Part shown: positions 51,615 to 62,955 of the stretch, piece after piece
How positions within the stretch are numbered: the stretch's first letter is position 1
Layout: each line of letters begins with the position of its first letter
Assembly: GCA_040285825.1 (NCBI GenBank)
Contig: JAUPSS010000012.1
Coordinates: forward strand, 310,001 to 374,000
DNA: 64,000 bases
DNA from: Eukaryota sp. TZLM1-RC
Lineage: Eukaryota; Metamonada: BaSk clade
Reading direction: 5' to 3'
Translations under genes and position numbers: made by a program
Notes under the pieces: model-generated
Databases searched by the model: none
Seen by the model: only the letters and a program-made list of their open reading frames with translations
Told to the model about the DNA's origin: nothing

Positions 51615-53493
51615 ATGTCCTCTGTCTCTTCACTTGATCATGGTACGATTTATTCGATCTCTGGGCCAGTGATTGTTGCCACAAATATGGCTGGTGGTAT
51701 GATGTTCGAAGTTGTGAAAATCGGACATTGTGAACTTATTGGTGAAATCATCCGACTCTCAGGCTCAACAGCTACAATTCAATGCTATGAAACTACCGAT
51801 GGTCTGACAGTCGGTGAACCCGTCTACAAAACAGGACAGCCACTCTCAGTGGAACTTGGTCCTGGCATTATTGGTTCCATATACGACGGTGTCCAACGCC
51901 CTCTTGAAACCATAGCTCAACGCTCATCCACCCCATTCATCCCTCGCGGTATTGCCGTTCCATCACTGAGCAGAACAAGATTGTGGGACTTTACACCATG
52001 TATGCAAGAAGGAGAGCTGGTTACTCATGGTGATGTGGTCGGTACTGTTCCAGAATCAGACTTGTTGGTGCACAAGATATTAATTCCACCCAATGTATAT
52101 GGTAGGCTTGTTTTTGTTAAAGGTGCAGGGAAATACAATGTAGAGGAGGTTATTGCGAAAGTGGAAAATCAGAATGGAAAAATAGTTGAATTGAATTTAT
52201 TCCATAAATGGCCAATTAGGCAACCCAGACCTGTAAATAAAAAACTTTCTCCATCTGCACCGTTGATCACAGGTCAACGTGTGTTAGATGCTTTGTTTCC
52301 CATGACATTAGGGTCTACATGCTGTTTACCCGGTGCTTTTGGCTGTGGGAAGACAGTCATATCACATGCACTTGCTAAACATTCAAATTCAGATGTCATT
52401 GTATATTGTGGGTGTGGAGAGAGAGGAAACGAAATTGCAGAGGTTTTGATGGAGTTTCCTGAATTGAAAACTACATCAAAGATAACAGGACAAGATGTTT
52501 CGATTATGGAAAGAACATGTCTCATAGCAAATACATCAAATATGGCTGTTAGTGCCAGAGATGCCTCTATATACACTGCGATAACAATTGCTGAATATTA
52601 CAGAGACATGGGTTACGATGTTTGCTGCATGGCTGACTCCAGTAGTCGTTGGGCAGAAGCTTTGAGAGAAATATCGGGAAGACTTGGTGAAATGCCTGCC
52701 GATTCTGGATATCCTGCGTATCTTGGCGGCTATCTTGCTCGATTTTATGAACGTGCGGGAAGGATTAGTTGCCTCGGAAGTCCTCAACGCGAGGGAACTG
52801 TGAGTATAGGTGTGTTGATTTGAAACAAGTGACACTAATCTCAGCAGCTGCAGTCTCTCCCCCAGGTGGTAATTTCAGTGAGCCTGTCACTGTCGCCACC
52901 CTTGCTATAGGTTTGTATACTCTGAATCACTCATTAAAGTATCTGTTTTTTGGGGTCTTGACAAGAAGTTTGCACAACGTAAACACTTTCCTGCTGTCAA
53001 TTACCTCCAGTCGTTCTCAAAGTACCATCAAACATTGGAGTCCTTCTATGATTCCGTTGATCCAGATTTTGTTCAACTAAAGTCCAGCTGTAACGAAATT
53101 TTAAACGCTGAACAGGGATTAATGGAAATAGTACAGCTTGTAGGTCATGATTCGCTGGCTGAAGAGCAAAAGATCACTCTAGAAGTTGCAAAAATGCTCA
53201 AAGAAGACTTTCTCCAACAAAATTCTTATTCTGATCATGATTACTATTGCCCATTAACCAAGACTGTCTGGATGTTGCGTAATATTATACTATTCCATGA
53301 TATGGCAAAGTCGTTGGTTAGTTCTGAGGAGAAGGTAACTTTAAACGTCATCAAGGCCCACATGTCAGAGACCATAGAGAAGATTGGCAGAATGAAGTAT
53401 ATTTCTCCTTCTTTGGAGGAGGAGGAGCTTCGGATGGAGTTTTCGCAACTCAAGGATGAAATTATTCATAACTTTGGTACAATTAATCTTTAG
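51615..53493 (+). CDS. ATP6V1A: V-type ATPase catalytic subunit A, two short introns (604 aa)
   Basis: Catalytic subunit of the vacuolar proton pump V1 sector. Exons are 51615-52809, 52845-52910 and 52940-53493. The introns are 35 nt (GTGTGT...ACTAATCTCAG) and 29 nt (GTTTGT...CATTAAAG). Splicing restores [12 protein letters not shown] and [20 protein letters not shown] exactly as in the family. The P-loop GAFGCGKT is at 240-247 and [11 protein letters not shown] at about 267, followed by the [21 protein letters not shown] block. ATG 51615 ([10 protein letters not shown]) is preferred over the in-frame ATG 51534 because it gives the family N-terminus. Convergent with RSPH9. Confidence 0.96.
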
Positions 53494-53724
53494 TGTTTTT
53501 GTAAATGATTTTTATCAGTATGTTTGTTTCACTGAAAAGTGATTAATAAATATAACTACCATACTGTGAAGATACAAATAAACAACCTTGGCTGATTAGA
53601 CAGTAATCAATTATTATGCAGTCAGTATCCCACACAGCCGTGGTCGATGCATCAGAAAACCCACGGAGACCATGGCAAAATTTTCAGAGACAAAAAACGA
53701 TAATATGTTTTTAATTCAAATACT

Positions 53725-53965
53725 TTTTTCAGGAATATTGCCACTGAATGATTGGGGAAAACATCGATTCCATTTTCCATTGACAATTTTCAAAAAAAAT
53801 TCATTTTAATGCAAAATTGGTAGAACTTTCAGTTGGCATTAATTTATATTTCCAATCTGCAAATTTTTCTAAAAACTGAAATGTGACATTTATACATCCA
53901 CCTACAAAGCAAATGAAGCAAGATTATAGGCTCTAGTTAAGCCTAAACCACCTTATTGTGGAGTG
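53725..53965 (-). mobile_element. LINE1 remnant
   Basis: Noncoding, diverged match to 55960-56190 in the same orientation (GGAATATTGCCA, TGATTGGGGAAAACATCG, and the CCACC...TTGTGG end). It lies between the V-ATPase and RSPH9 3' ends. Confidence 0.65.
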
Positions 53966-54132
53966 AATTAAACAGGATTAGGAAATTGGAACATTTGACT
54001 CTATATTATTTTGAGATGATTTATTTAAAACAACATTTGCAAAAATTAAGTTATTACTCATATTTAAAAAACGAATATTATGAAAATAAAAACCTAATAA
54101 TTAATTTATTATACAATACAAGAATAGTTGAT

Positions 54133-54906
54133 TTAATTAAGCATGAAAAGAATATCATTATTATAAATTCCATCTCCAAAATAAGCCCCAGTATAAAACG
54201 GTTCTTCAAAAGATGCAAAAAACACATAGCCTAGCCACAAAAGTGATCTCAAACCAACCAAACTCTCAGTTTCAAACTTCTCCACGGCCCAACACCCATG
54301 AGGAATATCATCTTTTATCGACTCTAAACAATCAAAGACAAGATCAAGCCCCTTCTCCGCAATGGTATTAGGGTCAGTGATGTCAGTGGAGATAGGGCGG
54401 AGATGCATGAAGTGGGAAAGATCAGTGCAATGTTGGGGAGGAAGACCCTCATACAACTTATTCTTTACCACGGTTCCTTCCACGGATTTCTTGTATGCAC
54501 GGCGAGGCACTACGGAGGTGTCATTGGCAATGAGGTCGACTATAGCAGCTAAGCGTTGTGCTTCTGAAAAGGAGAACCCATCTTCATCGTCTGTTTTGTA
54601 CTGAAACGATGGATCACCCATGAATGGTTGGCGGAATAACATCACCATTTCAGCTACTGCAGGGCAATAGTCAGGGAGTTCAGCCCATTCTAGTCCATCA
54701 ATGCTAAAGAAGAAGATAGAAGTAAGGGCGTCCTTGAAACCTCTGCATAGGAGATAATCATTCTTCAAACCATTGATGCGTCCCCAAAAGACAACATGTG
54801 GAAGGCGGTAATCAAGTTTTAGTGTGGGTATTGAAGATGTAACATTAAGCTGCTGTTGAGCAGACAGTGTCTGGCCATATCTGGAAAATAGTTCAAAGTT
54901 GAGCAT
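54133..54906 (-). CDS. RSPH9: Radial spoke head protein 9 homologue (257 aa)
   Basis: Component of the radial spoke head in motile 9+2 axonemes. Landmarks in order: LDYRLPHVVFWGRINGLKND (about 35), WAELPDYCPAVAEMV, FMGDPSFQYK (about 100), SVVPRRAYKK, NKLYEGL, FMHLRP, DIPHGCWAVEKFE, SLVGLRSLLWLGYVFF (about 215) and the end DILFML. These match RSPH9 along its whole length, and the family is normally about 270-280 residues. The start is taken at ATG 54904-54906 (MLNFELFSRYG). No intron is needed. A LINE lies within 50 bp upstream. Confidence 0.92.
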   Translation of the reverse strand: MLNFELFSRYGQTLSAQQQLNVTSSIPTLKLDYRLPHVVFWGRINGLKNDYLLCRGFKDALTSIFFFSIDGLEWAELPDYCPAVAEMVMLFRQPFMGDPSFQYKTDDEDGFSFSEAQRLAAIVDLIANDTSVVPRRAYKKSVEGTVVKNKLYEGLPPQHCTDLSHFMHLRPISTDITDPNTIAEKGLDLVFDCLESIKDDIPHGCWAVEKFETESLVGLRSLLWLGYVFFASFEEPFYTGAYFGDGIYNNDILFMLN

Positions 54907-54967
54907 TGTGAGGTTGAACAATGGATGGGAGAATCTTCTTTTAATTTTTTCTAAATGTTATTTATTC

Positions 54968-57909
54968 TCAAAATTTTAATTTATTGAATTTGCACACTTG
55001 ATTAAATTAAATCATAACTAATGGGACGACTATCATTAAACCAAGATTTCCTCTACAAAATCTTGATTTGCTTGCTGTCTAGCTAAAGCTTCTCTAATTC
55101 GATTGAAAAACCGCGGTAATCTATTAATAATGGCAAATTGAATCCGTGAACGCCATAAAAAAATATCAAATCTTTTCATTGTTTTTTCTTTCACCATTTT
55201 TTGGAAGTCATCCAAAAAAGTTTCTGCTTCAACTGATAATCTTCCATTTATCGAAAATGGGAAAGCAATAAAAACCAGCTGTGTATTTCTATCGATATTT
55301 GCATCTTCAAATTCTTTATCATATTTTCTATGTTTTTCTTTTGCTTTAAAATCCAGAGCAGCCACAGGATTAAGTTTTCTTCTGTTAACCAAAGTATCGT
55401 TTGCAACATTACATGAGACAAAGTCAACAATAGCTTCAGAATTATCAATCCAATCACAGTATACATCACCTCTATCATCAGAACCAAAATTATTCAGAGA
55501 AAGTGTTTCTTTCAGCAGGGGCTCTTTGATACACGATATCCTTGCAGTTTGTGCCATATTGAAAACAGTGTCTCTAACAGCATCATGTAATGAAGAACGA
55601 TAAGTTATCAATTTAGAGCAATTTAGAGCATGGCGCAAAGTGAGTTGAGGTGAATTCGAACAAATACATTTTTCTTTTGATAATAATTGGTTAATGGGGA
55701 TGTTCAAATATAATCTCATTTTTGTTACAAATGCTTCATTAGTAGCACACAATCCAAATCTTCGTGGTACAATGGTTACAAAAAGTGAAGAATCTGACAC
55801 CTTGTTTTCACAAACACCCTTTTCCAATAACAATGAGTGAAGATCTTGATTTAAAACAGCCGAGCTGCAAATATTATTATAAAGATCTTTTTCATACATT
55901 CCAGTCAATCTTTTCTGTAATGTTCGAAGAGTGTACTTCAAATTTAAAACATTTTTTTCTGGAATATTGCCATTGAATGATTGGGGAAAACATCGACCCC
56001 ATTTTTCTACATCAATTCTTGAAATTTCTTCATTTAATGCAAAAACAGTGGAACTTTGCGTTGTCATCAATAAATCTTCCCAATCTGCAAATCTTTCGGA
56101 GAACTCAAAGATTGCATTTCTGCATCCACCAACAAAAGCACACGAGGTAAGAATAGAAGCCTTCGTCCACCCTAAACCACCATATTGTGGACTAAGGTAA
56201 GCATGATCTGGAATTTGAAACATTTTACATCCCAGTAATTGAGACAGAACTTTTGCACGTAACTCATTAAACTTTTTGAGCCAAAGGTCTAGTGACGAGA
56301 GGATTTGTAGATCGAAATATATGATTAAAATTGGAACTAAAACACAGTCTTATAATGGTAAATTTGATGTGTTTTTTTATATCTAAATTCATCATTCGGT
56401 CAATTTTGTCAGAAATTGAGTTCAACTTTTCAAACAATTTTTGGTAATTTCATCATTATTTCCTAAAAACGAACCCAAATGACGAATAGCATCAATTGAA
56501 TATAATTTGGCTTGAATTTCAATATCATCAATTATTGTGGAAACTGGAGAATTCGATAACAAAACACATTTAAGTAAATTAAGTCGGAGACCAATTTTGG
56601 TAAATAATTCTTTAAAACATACAGTTGCTTTTTTCACAATATTTAATTCACCAATCAGCACAACATCATCCATATATGCAATCATTTTTAGTGAAGGAAA
56701 CATCTCTTGAATTTGCAGTAGAATAGGATGAATGGCCAAACAAAACAAAAGAGGTCCTAACGGATCTCCTTGCTTTACGCCACTTGATGAAATCAAAATG
56801 TTGTTACCAAAATGTAAATTAGAATATGTGCAATATGTTGATTGAAAATATGGTATTAATTCTGGCATATATTGCAATAAAGCACCATGGATACTGCGAC
56901 GACTTAGCGAATTGAAAGCATTACTAAAATCCAATGACATGCAAACATTGGATTCATTTTGACGAAATAAGACATCAGTAGCAAAAATCGCTGAAGAGAC
57001 TCCATCTGTAGTATTTATACCATATTGAAAGGGTAATAAAATCTTTTTAGCTTTTTCATTGAACCTGCTTAAGCAACACGCAGAAAAAATATTATGTAAG
57101 CTCTCAGAGACTGCAATAGGACGAACATCCATTTTTGAATTTTTGACAAGTGCAGTCAAACGAGAACTTCTTAATTCTTCTGGGTACTTGCGTTGACCAG
57201 ATAATATTTGGTTGAAAAATTTGGTCAATAAACCAAGGCAATCTTCTGAAGAAATAATCGCGGCTTTTACATGATCAATAGTAATACCAGAAAGTCCGGC
57301 AGACTTACCACGAGGTCTCTTTTTGATAACCGAAAAAACTTCTGATGGCATCAATGGATAATTTTCCCAGTATGTGCCGTAAAAATTTTGATCCATAACA
57401 GGGTCTTCATAAGGATGAAGTATTTTCAGTTTATCTACTGTATTTTCATTGTTCGGTGCTTTGACTCCGGGACTTAAAAGCTGACAAAGCCTTGGACCAT
57501 TTGTTGTCAAAGCATTTGTCTTCAAAAATTTTACTTAATTTCTCGGATGACTGATTTCTCGGTGCTATATTGGTTAAATCTTCGGAATTACTAACGAAAT
57601 TTTGTTCAAAAGGAGGACAAAAAGAACCAAAAAATTCCCAAATAATATTGATAGCATACTTTCCTTTACATAATTGATCCAAAAATCTTTGAAAAACGAA
57701 AGCAAATTCATTGCATTTGGTCGGATGAATTTCTTGAGGTATTCTTATGGGAGGATGGTAGTTATCAACTATGCGGCATTTCAAGCAGCGATCAGAAGTT
57801 TTTCCTTTTGCATTTTTTCTAAAAGAAATACCACAAGTGTTGCAAGTTTTGTGCTTCAATCGATTGCTAACTGGTTTTGCAACAACTTGTGTTATTTAAA
57901 CTTGTGTTT
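54968..57909 (-). mobile_element. Full-length R2-type non-LTR retrotransposon (LINE1, 2.9 kb)
   Basis: Flanked by a perfect 13-bp target duplication, ATGTTATTTATTC (54955-54967 and 57910-57922). On the minus strand it contains a single protein frame with an N-terminal CCCC zinc motif, RT, a C-terminal zinc motif and a restriction-like nuclease region, then a 3' end with AATAAATTAAA. No poly(A) tail or upstream ORF is seen. The 38365-40087 copy is about 98 percent alike. Frameshifts at about 57475, 56440 and 56270 break the frame, mostly in A or T runs. Confidence 0.9.
55036..57892 (-). pseudogene. LINE1 polyprotein: zinc motif, reverse transcriptase, nuclease (frame-broken)
   Basis: N-terminus (57446-57859): CNTCGISFRKNAKGKTSDRC-type zinc motif (C-x2-C...C-x2-C). 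RT (56422-57525): RPRGKSAGLSGITIDHV, VRPIAVSESL, MSLDFSNAFNSLSR with the first catalytic Asp, GVKQGDPLGPLLFCLA and AYMDDVV. C-terminal frame (55036-56223): CICSNSPQLTLRHALNC zinc motif, RGDVYCDWID plus EAIVDFVSCN nuclease block, and end QANQDFVEEILV. This architecture (one ORF, no APE nuclease, C-terminal zinc plus restriction-like nuclease) is that of the R2/R4-type LINE groups. Frame shifts occur in homopolymers. Confidence 0.85.
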
Positions 57910-57929
57910 ATGTTATTTATTCCAATAAA

Positions 57930-58260
57930 AAACAAACTATACGACCAGGTTAAAATTCTATGTCTTCATAACCCAAGTCAGCCAAGAACAATTGACTGGA
58001 GGTTTTTCTTTCATAAACGCGTCCAAGAGATAACAAATCTGAAGATAATAAGGGAACAACACCTTTGAAAATTGAAAATACAATTCTGTTTTACCAAAAA
58101 CTCTTGTCAAAAACTCTTCCAGTACGTTGTTTCACAATTTCAACAAAATCATCCAGAACAGACAAAGCAAAAGGTCCAAGCGTGCCATGATGATCTTCTT
58201 TTAGTTGGTTGCAATTTTTTGAATTCCATTGAGACCCCCTTTATAGTGAATATAACCCCA
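57930..58260 (-). mobile_element. LINE2 3' tail fragment
   Basis: The minus-strand translation gives GPFALSVLDDFVEIVKQRTG and VFDKSFW, then QNCIFNFQ, the C-terminal pattern of the tails at 7624-7926 and 15337-15531, with frame breaks. Confidence 0.6.
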
Positions 58261-59425
58261 TTATCCCTAGAATACCTGGAAGTTCAGTAAGTGAATGCTG
58301 GAAGTAAACTTGTCCCTGGAATAAACTTGTGGAATGAGTATAATAGATTGCAATTCTTAAGAACTTTTTGCAACAGTGTACTCTATTTTTGGAACAGTTG
58401 GAATTTAAAGGTATGGTGAAGAAGCCAATGCTAGCAGAAATAACAACTTGACTTTATTGTTTCCCCATTTGATTATAACGGAACACCATCAGGTACATTT
58501 GATATAGTATTTCAGTGAATTGTTGCTTTTCGTGCACTTAACATAAACAAAAACAGTTTAAACAATTTAAACTAGTGATGACGTGATCCACCTTCCTAAA
58601 ATTGAAGGTCACATTTAGCCACAGCTAACAGAATCATTTCAGCTATTTCAATCTACACAATATGTCACCACAAGCTTTGCTGCAGTGAACCCATTGTACT
58701 TGATTATTACTCTTTACCTCAAAAAGAGCTTTTTCAACAAGAGTTGATCAAATTCCAAAACAAACTTCCTTCATTCGTTTTTTCGTTCTGAAGTATAGGA
58801 AAATTGTTTTCATCAGGTTCTATCATTCATTCCTCACAATTCAACAGTTTTTTCCGAAATTGCACCAATAACAGAGAAAATATGAAAAAAAAATAATATG
58901 AAAAAAATAAAAGAATTATGGAAATGAACTGGAAAGAGTTAATGTTGAAATGAATTTTTATTATCTGTTTCCTGAAGGCTAATTTCCATAAGCTTAAACA
59001 GAAATTTTTTTGGTCTGATCACCAACAAATGGTGAATTCATCCAATTTTACAATTCCTATATTCATATTCCAGTTGCAATCAATACTCTATTTTATTTAA
59101 TTAAAAAAGGGAAAAATAAGCAAAAGTTCAGTTTTTGTGCAGTTTCGCCAAATTAGTTGTAAGTGTGTTGTCCTTGAATTATTGAAGTCAGAAGTTAGAT
59201 AACCCAATTTACACTAAGAATTTCGTAGCATAAATGTAATTTTCTGCAGGTAAAAATTTCAAAAATTTGTGCTGTAACAACAATGTTCTCAATTTGATGG
59301 TCAAAAAAGTCCATATCAACAAAAAATTATGTTTAATTACCAAAATTTAAACTTTTGAAAAACAATTGTAAAGCAACAATTTGCAAACTTAATGTGGAAA
59401 AAAACCCAAACCCAAACCCAAACAA
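58261..59425. other. Intergenic stretch with no recognised feature
   Basis: AT-rich DNA with A-runs (58880-58915) and no open frame longer than about 60 codons. No match to other repeats in the window was noticed. It ends at the 3' end of the PAQR gene. Confidence 0.5.
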
Positions 59426-60270
59426 TCACACAAACTCACCCAACTCAGATCCCTGCGCTTCATATTGCTTTTCCTTTGCATTTTGTGCGTGGAAGTTATT
59501 CAGACAATAGAGAATTGCCTTGAAATGATAGTACGCTCCGGCCATAATGAAGAAATGAAAAACTTCATGAGCATGAATGACCCCTGGAATGATAGTAAGC
59601 ACCGATTGGAAAAACCCTTCGATGATTGCTCCAACAGTGTAGGAAATCCCTCCCACAAAGAGATAGATAATTGGCTTCCTATCATGATGAGTCTTCCACA
59701 GCATAATGACAGAGATTACTGCGATCCAGCCAATGGCCACGTACAGTGCTCCCATGAGGATACTATCACCTAGATGTTTGAAGAAGATTGTCTTGAGGGT
59801 AATCGATGTGACAGAGACCGTACCAACGAAAATGACAAGCAACCATCTATATAAAAAGGTCTTGAAGCTCACTACATGGAGAGCAGTGAACGTGCCTAGC
59901 ATGAAACTTGAGAAGACAGAAACATACCAGAGATCATGGTAAAAATGGCAGCATGATCTAAACGACGGAGAACAGCACGGCTAGTAGTATAAGGTCTAAG
60001 CATGTGATAGACACCAGACATTGACATGCTAAAGCAAGCACCAAAAACGTACAACGCACAGCCTACAACAGCTTGCTTATCTTTGCATCTGGCAAATAGT
60101 TTATAACTAAACGTAGCAATCAAAATCGCAGTAATGAAATGTGTAATTGAAGAAACAGGTTCATGAAAGCCAAGAAATGGATAAATATCAAAGTATCTAT
60201 TTGAAGGAGGAGAACCTGGATTGGCAGAAGTTAGACCCAATAGACAAATTAGCAAAACAAAGGGATGCAT
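59426..60270 (-). CDS. PAQR/hemolysin III family seven-helix membrane protein, one 32-nt intron (270 aa)
   Basis: Exons are 59928-60270 and 59426-59895 (minus). The intron at 59896-59927 starts GTATGT and ends CATGCTAG, and splicing restores MISGTFTALHVV. A signal-like N-terminus (MHPFVLLICLLGLTSA) is followed by seven hydrophobic segments. Family motifs are visible: SMSGVYHML (Ser...His), LDHAAIF, and the late HEVFHFFIMAGAYYHF with zinc-binding His residues. PAQR proteins include adiponectin and progestin receptors and ceramidase-like enzymes; the bacterial relatives are hemolysin III. The exact substrate is unknown. ATG 60268-60270. Divergent from the gene at 60405. Confidence 0.9.
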
Positions 60271-60971
60271 TGGTTGAGGATATCAGAATATGGGAAATTC
60301 CCCATAAGTCACAATTGTGAAATTCACTTAAGGTGAATTCCCCCTACAAAACCCCCTATTAGTAGTGTTTCATAACCTTCTTTCAAATCAAATAAACATT
60401 TCCTATGTCTAATTACTTCGACGACTACTTTGGACAAGAGACTCCTCTGTCATATATTAACGGCTTGTCAACACATCTTGAAGACAGTGTACCTCCCACC
60501 AAACGCAGACGTCTCTCTTTTGATGAAATGGATTCTGATGTTACTTCTTGTGAAGAGGACAATTCCGTCCAGCTTTTCCCCAATTCACTAAACTTTTCCT
60601 GGATTGATCAAGGAGGATTTAGCGTTGCTAGTTTCAACCTTTGTTATGCTCCGTACAAAGGTACATCCAAATTCTTTCACGATGAACTCTTGACTTTTTA
60701 CTTTCGAGACGACGAAGCCATCAGTGAAGACTCTTCAAAGAAGCCAATCTACTTACCACACATTACTGCTTTCGATTTTATTGAGTATATTACAGAACAT
60801 TTTGAATCTACAGCCAAAACTACAAAAACCCCTCTTTGGAACCAGAACACCCTACCTGCAACATCAAAAGCACAATTAACCAGCAAAAATTGGAAGCCAA
60901 TTTCAGACTCAGCTCTTCGAGGTTGGTTAAAGGCTGGAAAAAACACCATTATAAAAGTTTGTCCAGATATT

Positions 60972-62437
60972 CTCCCCCCTCTTTGAAATTCGAAATCAGC
61001 TTTCCTCTCTTTTGGATAATTTTGAAGAAGAATTGATGGTTCTTTCAGATTTAAATATTGAAAAACATCTTAAATTTTTCTTCCTCAGAATTTGTTATTC
61101 AGGGAAATTTACTCATATTTTACGATCAACATCACCATCTATTTCTCTCGAATTTTGCAGAATTTTTAATGAATTAAGAACAAAATTTTTGGCTAATTTG
61201 CTCGATATTGATTCTTCTTTTTTATGTAGTCATATTTTTTGTAGCACAGAATTGGGAGGCCTGGATTTTCACAAATCAAAATATTTGAGTAAAGCCGCAT
61301 TCATCGGTGGAGCAAAAAATTTCGTTTTTGAATTTTTGAAACGTTTTCCTGAAAACCAGCATTTGATAGAATGTTGTGTTAGTGACTATTTAGTGTCCTT
61401 GCAGAGTGAAATTGAATGCATCTCTCCTCACATATGGTCCAAATGCTTTCCTGCTGATATTCAAGAAATTCCACCCAGGAGTTTGATTTCTTTGAAATTT
61501 GCATATGCTAAATTGCAGAAAAAGATATTAAAAGTTTTTGAAAACTTGGATTTCACTGTTCGTCTTAGCTTGGCTAAAGAAAAGAATCCCGTTTTTGCAA
61601 ACTTTTTAATTGACCTCAAGGATAGTAGCTCAAGTTGTCTTATTTCCCAGATTCCAAATGTATATGGTCTATTATTAAATGATCATCAATGGACTACTGC
61701 CTTCAGGATGAGGTGTTTCCTGTGGCCTTGTAGTGTGCCAAATGATTTGATTTGTCGTTGTGGTCAGCTCATTAATCTGAATCATTTATTTAATTGCAAA
61801 TTTAATATTACATATCGCTCAGTTGTTCACGATGCTGTTAGAGACCAACTATACGCTATGTGCAAAAGCCATCTCATTGAAGCTTTTGTTGAACCACTTG
61901 TGCGAAGGTTGTCATCTGAAAATGAAAATGAAAATACTTTTGGGAAACGCCGTGCTGATTTAATTACCCCTGCGTCTGATGGTGTTATTAAAGTTGTTGA
62001 TGTTGTCACTGTTGATGTTTGTAAAGACTCAGCAATTGACTTTGCTGAAAAGAGCAAAATCAAAAAGTACAATGAACCCTTATCTCAGCTAGGACGTGTT
62101 GAGTATGTTAAGTATCAGTTGGTTCCATTTGCTGTTTCTCTTTTTGGTAACATTGGAATATCTGGCATTAAATTTCTTGAAGGTTTCAGAAGTTTAATAA
62201 AAGAAAGAGCAGGAAAAGAATTGAACTTCAATTTCTGGCACAATAGAATTGTTTTCAGTATTCTTAAAGCAATTCCAGAAATGTTGACCAAAGCACTGTT
62301 ACAATTAGAAATAGAGTATGAAAATCGCGCGCTTAAAAGATTTGATGATGTTGATGCGTGTATTGAGGATATTGAGTTCTAGTTTTTTGTTTAATGTTTT
62401 GTTAGCGTTGAAAATAAATTTATACCAATCAAAAAAA
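60972..62437 (+). mobile_element. 5'-truncated LINE3 inserted in a host gene
   Basis: Insertion of 1466 bp bounded by AGATATT, starting in the RT thumb and ending in an A-run after the LINE 3' tail (GCGTTGAAAATAAATTTA also follows the stop of the copy at 17940-19311). The coding frame is open throughout, so this is a young copy. Confidence 0.9.
61012..62382 (+). CDS. LINE3 C-terminal protein: RT thumb, zinc motif and restriction-like nuclease (456 codons)
   Basis: The open frame extends upstream of 61012 to the insertion point without an ATG. It shows ELRTKFLANLLDIDSSF, LGGLDFHKSKYLSKAAFIGG, then the zinc motif CRCGQLINLNHLFNCKF (C-x-C...H...C), the nuclease block RRADLITPASDGVIKVVDVV (Asp...x...D), KSKIKKYNEPLSQL, and ends DVDACIEDIEF. 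Homologous to LINE1 positions 55036-56223 but only distantly, so it is a separate lineage. The RT palm is missing, so the copy cannot move by itself. Confidence 0.85.
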   Translation: MDNFEEELMVLSDLNIEKHLKFFFLRICYSGKFTHILRSTSPSISLEFCRIFNELRTKFLANLLDIDSSFLCSHIFCSTELGGLDFHKSKYLSKAAFIGGAKNFVFEFLKRFPENQHLIECCVSDYLVSLQSEIECISPHIWSKCFPADIQEIPPRSLISLKFAYAKLQKKILKVFENLDFTVRLSLAKEKNPVFANFLIDLKDSSSSCLISQIPNVYGLLLNDHQWTTAFRMRCFLWPCSVPNDLICRCGQLINLNHLFNCKFNITYRSVVHDAVRDQLYAMCKSHLIEAFVEPLVRRLSSENENENTFGKRRADLITPASDGVIKVVDVVTVDVCKDSAIDFAEKSKIKKYNEPLSQLGRVEYVKYQLVPFAVSLFGNIGISGIKFLEGFRSLIKERAGKELNFNFWHNRIVFSILKAIPEMLTKALLQLEIEYENRALKRFDDVDACIEDIEF

Positions 62438-62955
62438 AGATATTACCAAGACGCTATACGACCAGCAACTAGAAGCTCAACGACAACAAAATTTGCGAGT
62501 TATTAGTATTGAAAGTCTTCAGAGCATGCACAGTACACTGAGCCTGTCAACTCAAGGTTGGGTTGAGTTCAAAATGCTTTATGAAAGCAATAAAATTGCT
62601 GATCTCTACATTGTTCCTGAAAACGTGCTCAGATTCAAAATGTTGAAGAGTTCCAAATACGATATTGAAGAAGTCTCAATGCTCGATGACCAGATCGTAC
62701 AATTTATCAAAAGAAAAGAAACACAGCTCGAAGAAGAGGTCAACTCCTTTAGAGAGGCTTTGAAAACAAAATATTCTGCTGAAATTAGTAATTTTGTTCG
62801 ATCAATGTTGAACTCAGCTCCGGTTCCCACACAGCTTAATGCTGATGCAGAGCTCATGTTTGACAGCTGTAGAAATGTTAGTGATCCTCATGCGAAACTT
62901 TAGTTTTTGAAAAATTACTAAACGATAAAAATTTAATTATGTATTTTAGAAATCA

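Larger units (their letters stand above)
60405..62903 (+). pseudogene. Host gene of unknown function split by a LINE3 insertion
   Basis: The N-terminal piece (60405-60971) encodes about 189 residues: an acidic start (YFDDYFGQE), a nuclear-localisation-like basic run (PTKRRRLS), and a hydrophilic body ending GWLKAGKNTIIKVCPDI. After the LINE, the frame resumes in phase at ACC AAG (62445) as TKTLYDQQLEAQRQQN and runs to 62903, with coiled-coil character (ETQLEEEVNSFREALKTKY). The joint is marked by the AGATATT duplication (60965-60971 and 62438-62444). Without the insertion, one uninterrupted frame of about 340 residues would result. No family is recognised. Confidence 0.7.
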
